Shown here piece after piece: positions 7,282 to 12,952 of a stretch of 14,703 nt of DNA. The DNA is from ZLKRG08 sp963977625 (GTDB lineage: Bacteria; Actinomycetota; Actinomycetes; Nanopelagicales; Nanopelagicaceae). Location of the stretch: positions 1 to 14,703 of the forward strand of contig CAXBPX010000025.1 of NCBI GenBank assembly GCA_963977625.1, in the 5' to 3' direction. The notes under the pieces were generated by a model that searched no databases, had not been told where the DNA came from, and saw only the letters and a list, made by a program, of their open reading frames with translations. A program made the position numbers and the translations under genes. Within the stretch, counting starts at the first letter, position 1. Each line of letters opens with the position of its first letter.

Positions 7282-8034
7282 ATGACAAATGCACCCGAAG
7301 GTTGGTTATCAGATTTTGCAGCAGATGGCAGTGGCGCCAATGCAAAAACCGGAATAGTTCTTGTACATGGATTTACTGGTTCGCCAGCCGGCATGAGACC
7401 TTGGGCGCATTTTCTAAATGATCGCGGCTACACGGTGCGTTTACCGCGACTTCCAGGGCACGGAACTAAATGGCAAGATCTAAATGAAGTTACTTGGCAA
7501 GAATGGCCAGATCGTGTCAGCAAGGATGTCGAAGAACTTTTAACTAAATGTGAGCGCGTATTTATTTTCGCACTTTCTATGGGCGGTGCAACTTCTATTC
7601 AAGTTGCGCATCGATACGGACCAAAGATTGCAGGATTAGTATTTGTAAACCCAATGATTACCATCAAAGGACCTGCGCAATATTTCTTACCGATTCTCTC
7701 TAAATTTGTGCCAAAAATGAAAGCAGTTGGCGGAGATATCAAACGGCCAGGAGCTAGCGAATGGTCCTATAACGCACTACCACTTAAAGGTGTAGTGCAA
7801 CTTCGCAAATTGTTAAAAGATTCCAGAGCTAAACTTCCCGAAATAAAGCATCCATTTATGATCTTTCATTCGGTAGATGATCACGTTTTACCGGTTTACA
7901 ACACGGAAATTTATATGGCTGAGATAGGTTCTACCAACAAGCAGCGAATCGAATTAACTAATAGCTATCATGTGGCAACCGTTGATTACGATGCAGATAT
8001 CATTTTCGAAAATTCGCTGCAAATGTTGCGTTAA
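7282..8034 (+). CDS. Alpha/beta hydrolase, carboxylesterase / monoacylglycerol lipase-like
   Basis: A 250-residue cytoplasmic serine hydrolase resembling the small Est30-type carboxylesterases. The oxyanion-hole segment is VLVHGFTGSP (27-36). The nucleophile elbow is ALSMGG with S99. The acid is D200 in VDDHVLP, and the base is H230 in NSYHVATVD. The order and spacing complete a Ser-Asp-His triad. The first glycine of the usual GxSxG is A97, a variant known in some lipases. There is no signal peptide or membrane segment. The predicted mRNA is leaderless from TAAATT at 7270. The gene is convergent with the DUF3046 gene and shares the four bases TTAA (8031-8034), so one tetranucleotide supplies both stop codons. 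The substrate cannot be told from sequence; short or medium acyl esters are the family norm. Confidence 0.87.
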   Translation: MTNAPEGWLSDFAADGSGANAKTGIVLVHGFTGSPAGMRPWAHFLNDRGYTVRLPRLPGHGTKWQDLNEVTWQEWPDRVSKDVEELLTKCERVFIFALSMGGATSIQVAHRYGPKIAGLVFVNPMITIKGPAQYFLPILSKFVPKMKAVGGDIKRPGASEWSYNALPLKGVVQLRKLLKDSRAKLPEIKHPFMIFHSVDDHVLPVYNTEIYMAEIGSTNKQRIELTNSYHVATVDYDADIIFENSLQMLR

Positions 8035-8222
8035 TTCCAGCGCTTGTCTATTTCAGGATCTCGTCTAACCAAAATTTTCCAAATTTCTTCAGGTTCGATA
8101 CCCGTAGCCAAGGCCGCTTCGATGGTCATCGAACCAAGTTCTGTGATGGCGACATCTTTGGCCAGAGTTTCGGCATTTGGATAGACCTGATTTAGTCGGT
8201 TCCAGAATTCACTAATGCGCAT
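8031..8222 (-). CDS. DUF3046 family protein
   Basis: A 63-residue acidic protein of unknown function that matches the actinobacterial DUF3046 pattern: MRISEFW at the start, a central ITELGSMTIEAALATG, and an EEIWKILV helix. Family members are about this length. I chose the ATG at 8222, because the longer frame from 8267 would add 15 residues that are out of family and lie inside the upstream gene. It overlaps the end of the second LysE-type exporter by 11 bp, which implies coupled translation. In M. tuberculosis the family member (Rv2738c) lies beside recA and recX; here it follows two exporters, so it has moved or the neighbourhood has been rearranged. No motif for catalysis or binding is visible. 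Confidence 0.85.
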   Translation of the reverse strand: MRISEFWNRLNQVYPNAETLAKDVAITELGSMTIEAALATGIEPEEIWKILVRRDPEIDKRWN

Positions 8223-8850
8223 TTGTAAATGCCAATCCAATTGCAAGAATTGCAATACCAATAGCACTTATTGCAGTCAGTACTCTTCGCACTTTTGGCT
8301 TTTGCACCCATTTAGCTGACTTATCTACGATGGTAATCATCAGTGAATACCAAGCCATTGATATCACTGCCCACACACATGTGAGAAGGAAAATTCCCCA
8401 ACCTAAATTGAATGCTTTAGGTACAAATTGCGGCACCAATCCAACGCTAAATACCGCAGCTTTTACATTTGTTAAGTTAGTTGTGATTCCTATATTAAAA
8501 GCTGGCCCAAATTTTCTTGCACTCTGGCCACTTTCATATTCAAACTTACCTGCCTCATTTCGCAAATGCATAAGCGTTTGAACTGAAAGCAAAGTCAGAT
8601 AAGAAACTCCTGCCCATTTAAGAATATTGAAAGCAGTCGGGGATGCTTGGAAAATTGCGGATAAGCCAACACCACTTAATATTCCCCAAATTATCAAACC
8701 GGTAGTGTTGCCAATTACTGAAAAGAAGGCCGCATCTTTGCCACTCAAAATTGATTGCCGGAGCACCATCGCCATTCCTTGACCTGGGACCGCAACAATT
8801 ACTAATACCGTGAGCGCAAATGCTGGAAGTACTGCCAACAAGTCAATCAT
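8212..8850 (-). CDS. LysE/RhtB family amino-acid exporter (second copy)
   Basis: A 212-residue inner-membrane protein with about six hydrophobic helices. It is related to LysE/RhtB exporters of amino acids such as lysine, threonine or homoserine. The family N-terminus VPGQGMAMVLRQSILSG is present, as are the G-rich helix with GNTTGLIIWG, KWAGVSYL and LVPQFVP. The central motif usually reads N-P-K; here it is NLTNVKAAVF, with Val for Pro, and the first copy keeps NPK. Its ATG at 8850 overlaps the stop of the upstream paralogue by 4 bp (ATGA), and its end overlaps DUF3046 by 11 bp. The three therefore form one operon. The substrate is unknown; the missing proline may mean a different substrate from its partner. 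Confidence 0.88.
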   Translation of the reverse strand: MIDLLAVLPAFALTVLVIVAVPGQGMAMVLRQSILSGKDAAFFSVIGNTTGLIIWGILSGVGLSAIFQASPTAFNILKWAGVSYLTLLSVQTLMHLRNEAGKFEYESGQSARKFGPAFNIGITTNLTNVKAAVFSVGLVPQFVPKAFNLGWGIFLLTCVWAVISMAWYSLMITIVDKSAKWVQKPKVRRVLTAISAIGIAILAIGLAFTNAH

Positions 8851-9473
8851 GATTTTTCAAATGCCACACGTATTCCGAAACCTATTAATGCAATCCCTGA
8901 AGCGCGTTCGATAATCTTTTGAACACGGGGATTTTTCAGAGTCTCTTTGGCAAAACTGGCTCCATAAATTAATAAAGTAAACCAAATAAAAGTGAGCAAA
9001 TTATGAATTGTGGCAAGCAACAGCCCGCCAACTAAAGCCGGAAATTCTTCAGGTAGAAATTGGGGCAGCACTGCTATATAGAAAACACCAGTTTTTGGGT
9101 TGGTTAGATTAATAATCAAGGCGCGCGCAAAAGTTTTCTTAACTGATTTAATGTTATCGGTGTTTGCTTTAATAGTTTCGTGCGAGATATTTCTGGAATC
9201 CCACAGCATTTTTAAACCTAAAAAGACTAGGTATACCGCGCCAGCCCATTTAACTAATGTGTAAGCAACATGTGATGCAATTAAAAGCGCACTTATTCCT
9301 AAGGCCGCCGCCGCACCCCAGATCCAAACTCCAGTAAGTATCCCCGCCACCGTTGCATATGCATTTTTGGTGCCACCAATGGTTACAGATCTAAGAACCT
9401 GAGCAGTATCTAAACCTGGCAGCATCGTTAATAATCCTGCCAAAATTGTGAAACTAATCAGGCTTTGAAACAT
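8847..9473 (-). CDS. LysE/RhtB family amino-acid exporter (first copy)
   Basis: A 208-residue membrane protein of the LysE/RhtB exporter superfamily, with about six predicted helices. Family marks are LPGLDTAQVLRS near the N-terminus (the family usually has PGP), GILTGVWIWG, KWAGAVYLVFLG, and INLTNPKTGVFYIAVLPQFLP in the middle. The C-terminal ERASGIALIGFGIRVAF is also typical. It heads a three-gene operon with the second exporter and DUF3046. The ATG at 9473 is preceded by TAGACT and a 7-nt spacer, with no Shine-Dalgarno site. The opposite strand starts the small membrane protein 24 bp away. Tandem LysE-type genes are often separately specific single-subunit pumps; a two-subunit complex is possible but not shown. 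Confidence 0.9.
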   Translation of the reverse strand: MFQSLISFTILAGLLTMLPGLDTAQVLRSVTIGGTKNAYATVAGILTGVWIWGAAAALGISALLIASHVAYTLVKWAGAVYLVFLGLKMLWDSRNISHETIKANTDNIKSVKKTFARALIINLTNPKTGVFYIAVLPQFLPEEFPALVGGLLLATIHNLLTFIWFTLLIYGASFAKETLKNPRVQKIIERASGIALIGFGIRVAFEKS

Positions 9474-9480
9474 GAGGCGC

Positions 9481-9486
9481 AGTCTA
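9481..9486 (-). promoter_or_regulatory. Putative -10 element for the LysE-LysE-DUF3046 operon
   Basis: TAGACT on the minus strand, followed by seven bases and then the ATG at 9473. It shares the TA at 9485-9486 with the opposing hexamer TAGTAT, the same arrangement as at 7266-7275. No clear -35 is seen. Confidence 0.5.
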
Positions 9487-9490
9487 GTAT
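9485..9490 (+). promoter_or_regulatory. Putative -10 element for the membrane protein-MOSC-aquaporin-MFS operon
   Basis: TAGTAT followed by TACCTAC and then the ATG at 9498. This supports a leaderless start at 9498 rather than the longer in-frame start at 9465, which would lie within the divergent gene. Confidence 0.55.
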
Positions 9491-9497
9491 TACCTAC

Positions 9498-9725
9498 ATG
9501 ACTCGAGCGAAAATTTTCGAATGGTTAGGTGTAATTACCGCAATTGTTTACTCGCTTTTAGTAGCTTCTAATACCGGCCTTGAATTTATTGGATTTACGC
9601 TTTTACTGCTGAGCTCTTTGTTAATTGGCATTTGGGCTTATCTAGGAAAACATCGTGGCATTCTATTTTTACAATTCTTCTATGCCACAGCTGGCATCAT
9701 TGGAATGGTGCGCTGGTATCAATGA
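9498..9725 (+). CDS. Small membrane protein, function unknown
   Basis: A 75-residue protein with three hydrophobic segments (about 7-23, 28-49 and 54-71), short polar loops and a charged GKHRG turn before the third. I do not recognise a specific family. The pattern of a short N-terminal helix starting WLGVITAIVYSLL and a last helix ending near RWY recalls the CBU_0592-like or PnuC-related small membrane proteins, but only loosely. The start at 9498 is chosen because of the -10 element 7 nt upstream, and because the longer frame would add 11 hydrophilic residues overlapping the divergent gene. It lies 26 nt upstream of the MOSC gene and probably heads a four-gene operon. It is too short to be a transporter alone unless it oligomerises. 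Confidence 0.7.
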   Translation: MTRAKIFEWLGVITAIVYSLLVASNTGLEFIGFTLLLLSSLLIGIWAYLGKHRGILFLQFFYATAGIIGMVRWYQ

Positions 9726-9751
9726 ATCAACTTGCCAAAGATTAAGTAAAT

Positions 9752-10384
9752 ATGGCCAAAGTACTTTCAATCAATATAGCGCACATGGTTCACGAAGGAG
9801 CTTGGACCGGTAGCGAAGGCCGAACCGGCATCGATAAGCGTCCTACAAGCCAACCAATCAAATTCGAAAATAATGAAGTAGCCGGTGATGTGGTGGTCGA
9901 TCGAAAACATCATGGTGGTTATGACAAGGCTGTGTATGCATACGCAAGGGAAGATGCGATTTGGTGGGAAGCCCAGATTTCGAAAAAATTAAATAACGGA
10001 GCTTTCGGTGAAAATTTAACGACCGAAGGTATTGATGTGAATGCCGCCCTTATTGGCGAACGTTGGGAAATAGGCACCGTGATTTTGGAGGTGTCTGAAC
10101 CGCGAATACCTTGTCGGGTTTTTGCAGGTTTCTGGGATCGCTCTACATTAATTAAGGAATTTACTGACGCTAGACGTCCTGGCACATATTTGAGAATTAT
10201 AAAAGAGGGCGAGATCAAGGCAGGGGATGAGATAAAAGTTATTTTTAAACCAGAACACGAAATTTCGATAAAAGATCTTTTTGATGCCAAGTCTGGCGAA
10301 CGTTCGAAAATTACCGCATTAAAAGAGTTGCAAGATTTTTCGGCATTATCAAATAACTATAAAGAGTGGTTAGCGAAAATATAG
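9752..10384 (+). CDS. MOSC domain protein, YiiM-like
   Basis: A 210-residue soluble protein with a molybdenum-cofactor sulfurase C-terminal (MOSC) domain closest in pattern to Escherichia coli YiiM. YiiM acts with molybdenum cofactor against N-hydroxylated base analogues such as 6-hydroxylaminopurine. Visible landmarks are DRKHHGGYDKAVYAY (50-64), FGENLTTEG (85-93), and EPRIPC ending in C121, the conserved cysteine expected to hold the cofactor. The length is close to YiiM (about 224). The C-terminal part from about 160 is helical and may correspond to the YiiM three-helix domain. No Shine-Dalgarno site is visible before the ATG, and translation may follow from the gene 26 nt upstream. It is followed after 7 nt by the aquaporin. 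Reductive detoxification of N-hydroxylated compounds is family-based inference. Confidence 0.86.
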   Translation: MAKVLSINIAHMVHEGAWTGSEGRTGIDKRPTSQPIKFENNEVAGDVVVDRKHHGGYDKAVYAYAREDAIWWEAQISKKLNNGAFGENLTTEGIDVNAALIGERWEIGTVILEVSEPRIPCRVFAGFWDRSTLIKEFTDARRPGTYLRIIKEGEIKAGDEIKVIFKPEHEISIKDLFDAKSGERSKITALKELQDFSALSNNYKEWLAKI

Positions 10385-10387
10385 GAG
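10383..10387 (+). promoter_or_regulatory. Shine-Dalgarno site for the aquaporin gene
   Basis: AGGAG overlaps the MOSC stop codon and lies 4 nt before the ATG at 10392. It is one of the two good Shine-Dalgarno sites in the window, and both belong to internal operon genes. Confidence 0.7.
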
Positions 10388-10391
10388 AACA

Positions 10392-11033
10392 ATGAGCAAA
10401 AAATTACTTTCAGAATTCCTAGGAACTTTTTCCTTGCTATTTCTAGGAGCAGGAGCCATTGTTTCTGGCAAAGCAGACTTACAAGGCGTGGCGTTTGCTC
10501 ATGGTTTGGCAATCTTTGTAATGGTTTCAGCTTTTGCGGGAATTTCCGGTGCTCATTTTAATCCCGCAGTGTCCGCAGCGATGTTGGTAACCAAAAGGAT
10601 AAATCTGCAAGAATTCTTTTACTACTTGCTTTCACAACTCTCCGGAGCTGCACTCGCAAGTTTAATTTTAAAATACATCTACGGCACGGATAATGGCTAT
10701 GGATTGCCATCGGTTGCATCCCCAACATCAACAAGTGCCGCTGCTTTAGCAGAAGTTTTAGGTACCGCATTGTTGGTATTTGTAATTTTCGGTGTTGCGG
10801 TTGATAAGAGAAGTGTGGCCGCATCGCTTCCTGGCTTACCAATCGGATTAACAATTAGCGCCATTATTTTCTCGGTGGGACCAATAACGGGGGCGGCGCT
10901 AAATCCTGCGCGCTGGTTTGGTCCAGCGCTGGTTTCTGCCAACTGGAACAATTTTTGGCTATATATTTTGGCACCAATTTGCGGTGCGGTTATCGCGGCA
11001 GTTGTTTATCAATCTGTGGCAAAGCCGGAATAG
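10392..11033 (+). CDS. MIP family channel (aquaporin) with plant TIP-like selectivity filter
   Basis: A 213-residue six-helix channel protein with two half-helices. The NPA boxes are HFNPAVS (N57-P58-A59) and LNPARWFGP (N171-P172-A173). Aligning by distance from the NPA boxes to human AQP1 gives the filter residues H37, I159, A168 and R174. This His-Ile-Ala-Arg set resembles plant tonoplast intrinsic proteins rather than AqpZ (Phe-His-Thr-Arg) or GlpF (Trp-Gly-Phe-Arg). The flanking AFAHGLAIFVMVSAFAGISG also reads like a TIP. TIPs pass water, ammonia, hydrogen peroxide or urea, so the solute here may not be only water. The ATG has a good Shine-Dalgarno site. The gene ends in TAG, immediately followed in the same frame by the MFS gene. 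Confidence 0.93.
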   Translation: MSKKLLSEFLGTFSLLFLGAGAIVSGKADLQGVAFAHGLAIFVMVSAFAGISGAHFNPAVSAAMLVTKRINLQEFFYYLLSQLSGAALASLILKYIYGTDNGYGLPSVASPTSTSAAALAEVLGTALLVFVIFGVAVDKRSVAASLPGLPIGLTISAIIFSVGPITGAALNPARWFGPALVSANWNNFWLYILAPICGAVIAAVVYQSVAKPE

Positions 11034-12200
11034 TTGAAATCTCGAAATCAAATTGGTTTGCCAATCTATTTGGCATCAATAAATATGCGAGCCGGTTTGG
11101 TATTGATCGGCCCCTTAATTCCCATTCTTAGAAGTTATTTCGATTTAAGTTATTCAGCTATTTCATTCCTCGCTGGTGTTCCGATTGCATGTTTTGCAAC
11201 GACCAGTTTGGTAATGTCGAAAGTTGCTAAATTAGGATCTAGCAATCGAATAATTAAGCTAGCGCTAACCATGCTCAGTATTGGGCTCATTGGTCGAGCG
11301 ACTACCGGTTTGTTCGGGCTTTTCTTTTTTGCGTTTGTGATAGGTATTTCAATCGCCATCATGAATTACGAATTGCCTGCTTGGGTGAAGGAACATGCCC
11401 CAAACGACAGTGGCTACCTAACTGGCGTTTATGTAACCATCATGGGCATTGCCGCAGCGGTAGCAGTCGCAATTTCGGTGCCACTTGCGCAAATGAACGA
11501 ACTCTCATGGCGCTTTTCAATGTTTCCATGGATAGTGATATCGATCGCCACAACTTTATATTGGTGGCGGAAAATGAATTCAGATGAACCTATACAAAAA
11601 GTAAATATCCCTGCATTTTGGCGAAGTGCAGCTTTTACAAATCCCATGGCTTGGGCATTGGTTTTGTTCTTTGGTCTTGAATCTATGACGTTTTATGCCA
11701 CTTCCACTTGGTTTCCGACCCTTTTAATCACCAAAAATTTTACGCTTAGTAGCGCAGCCGTTGCCGTCTCTATATCGGGAATCATCGGTTCGGCTGTTGG
11801 CATCATCTTTCCTGATTACTTCGAGAAATCTAATTCGCAACGCGCCATACTAATTTGGACTTCGTTGATAACTGGTTTTGCATTTTTTATGATTACCGTG
11901 CAATCGGGTGGCATTCTCTTTATTTGGTTAACTATTTCAAATATTGGTATCTCAATCTCTTTTCCGTTAGCACTAATGATGGCTGGAATGAAATCGGATA
12001 CTCCAGAAGGCACCAGAAACGTATCGACCATGATGCAATCTATTGGATATGTTTTAAGTTCAACCGGCCCATTCTTTATGGCGAGTTTATTCAATATTTC
12101 TGGCGATTGGGATGTTGCTATGTACGGAGTGGTTGCGATCTGTTTGTTACAAGCTATCGCAAGTTTTATTGTTGGTGCACGTACTAAAATTCCTTATTAA
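11034..12200 (+). CDS. MFS transporter, CynX/NimT-like
   Basis: A 388-residue twelve-helix major facilitator. The first helix reads YLASINMRAGLVLIGPLIPIL, close to the CynX/NimT pattern in which LNLRP-x-GPLLP marks cyanate or 2-nitroimidazole transporters. The length fits that group (about 390). A cytoplasmic RRK/MNSDEP segment near the middle separates the two halves. The start is uncertain. The frame opens with a TTG directly after the aquaporin TAG and in the same frame. The next ATG (11085) would cut into helix 1, so TTG at 11034 is preferred, perhaps through translation restart. Only a poor Shine-Dalgarno-like GGAA is present. The stop abuts the convergent nitroreductase stop with no intervening base. 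The substrate is unknown. Confidence 0.8.
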   Translation: MKSRNQIGLPIYLASINMRAGLVLIGPLIPILRSYFDLSYSAISFLAGVPIACFATTSLVMSKVAKLGSSNRIIKLALTMLSIGLIGRATTGLFGLFFFAFVIGISIAIMNYELPAWVKEHAPNDSGYLTGVYVTIMGIAAAVAVAISVPLAQMNELSWRFSMFPWIVISIATTLYWWRKMNSDEPIQKVNIPAFWRSAAFTNPMAWALVLFFGLESMTFYATSTWFPTLLITKNFTLSSAAVAVSISGIIGSAVGIIFPDYFEKSNSQRAILIWTSLITGFAFFMITVQSGGILFIWLTISNIGISISFPLALMMAGMKSDTPEGTRNVSTMMQSIGYVLSSTGPFFMASLFNISGDWDVAMYGVVAICLLQAIASFIVGARTKIPY

Positions 12201-12926
12201 TTACTTTTCCTTAAATTTTATCTCTGCTGGATTTAGGCGATTGGCTGCAAAAGTATTTATTTTGGCATTACTTGGGTAACCCAGTGCTAGACCGCAAAGC
12301 AAGCGATAATCTCTAGGGATTTCGAATTCTGATCTAATTGCATCATCCCAAACATTTACCGCCCCTTGTAAGCAAGTTCCCAGCCCACGAGAATGCGCAG
12401 ATAAAATGAAATTTTCTAACATTAATCCGGCGTCCGAAGCTGCGAAAACATCCAAACTTTTATGGAAATATATAAATATCGCGACTGGTGCACCAAAGAA
12501 TTGATAATTCTTTCCCCATTGTTCGTCTCGGGCCTTGCGATCGCCTCTTTGAATGCCAATCATTTCGTAGAGTTCTTTGCCAACTCTTTCAGCTCTAGGT
12601 CGTAATTCAGGTACATAGGGTTTTGCAATCTTCCAATTGCTAGTAGGTAAACCTTTTCTAAAAATAGCTAGTTTTATCTTTTCCCATATAGATCCTCGAA
12701 GCGCTTTAGATAAAATTACCCAGCGTCTTTGAAATTCGGCACTTATTCGGTCTCGTTTTTCACCAGTTGCAATAGCTACTTTAAATGGCCTGGTATTGGA
12801 CCAACTTGGTGCAGTCAATGCATCTTTTAATAGTTCATCAATTAGCTCTAACGGCACCGGAGTGGGCAGAAAATCTCTGGTGCTTCGACGCGATGCTAAG
12901 AATTCAGAGAAGTCTGGTCCTGACAT
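12201..12926 (-). CDS. Nitroreductase family protein
   Basis: A 241-residue FMN-dependent oxidoreductase of the nitroreductase fold. Such enzymes reduce nitro groups, quinones or enones with NAD(P)H. Landmarks are RRSTRDF at 13-19 for the FMN phosphate, LTAPSWSNTRPF at 37-48, a helical insertion (about 75-130), GLGTCLQ in the second half, and LALGYPS followed by AANRL near the C-terminus. I chose the ATG at 12926, preceded by AAGAGG with a short spacer. In-frame starts at 12941 (ATG) and 12962 (TTG) would extend into the divergent ABC promoter and coding sequence. Of the eight leading genes here, this is the one without a leaderless-type promoter. Its 3' end abuts the MFS gene. The substrate is not determined. 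Confidence 0.88.
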   Translation of the reverse strand: MSGPDFSEFLASRRSTRDFLPTPVPLELIDELLKDALTAPSWSNTRPFKVAIATGEKRDRISAEFQRRWVILSKALRGSIWEKIKLAIFRKGLPTSNWKIAKPYVPELRPRAERVGKELYEMIGIQRGDRKARDEQWGKNYQFFGAPVAIFIYFHKSLDVFAASDAGLMLENFILSAHSRGLGTCLQGAVNVWDDAIRSEFEIPRDYRLLCGLALGYPSNAKINTFAANRLNPAEIKFKEK

Positions 12927-12940
12927 CTGCGCCTCTTTCA

Positions 12941-12946
12941 TATACT
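12941..12946 (+). promoter_or_regulatory. Putative -10 element for the ABC exporter operon (leaderless)
   Basis: TATACT, the best -10 match in the window, is followed by GCGGTG and then the GTG start at 12953. CTGACA (12920-12925) is a -35-like hexamer with a 15-nt spacer, slightly short. The hexamer lies in the 26-bp gap between divergent start codons. Confidence 0.65.
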
Positions 12947-12952
12947 GCGGTG

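Noticed and set aside
7570..7600. Broken nucleophile elbow in the esterase (AxSxG for GxSxG)
   Set aside because: The Ser, Asp and His triad is complete, and Ala at the first position is known in active lipases.
9465..9497. Longer start for the small membrane protein
   Set aside because: It would overlap the divergent LysE gene and its -10 region; the ATG at 9498 is preceded by TAGTAT with the right spacing.
12785..12952. N-terminal extension of the ABC ATPase
   Set aside because: It overlaps the divergent nitroreductase throughout, adds 56 residues before the normal DrrA N-terminus, and a strong -10 precedes the GTG at 12953.
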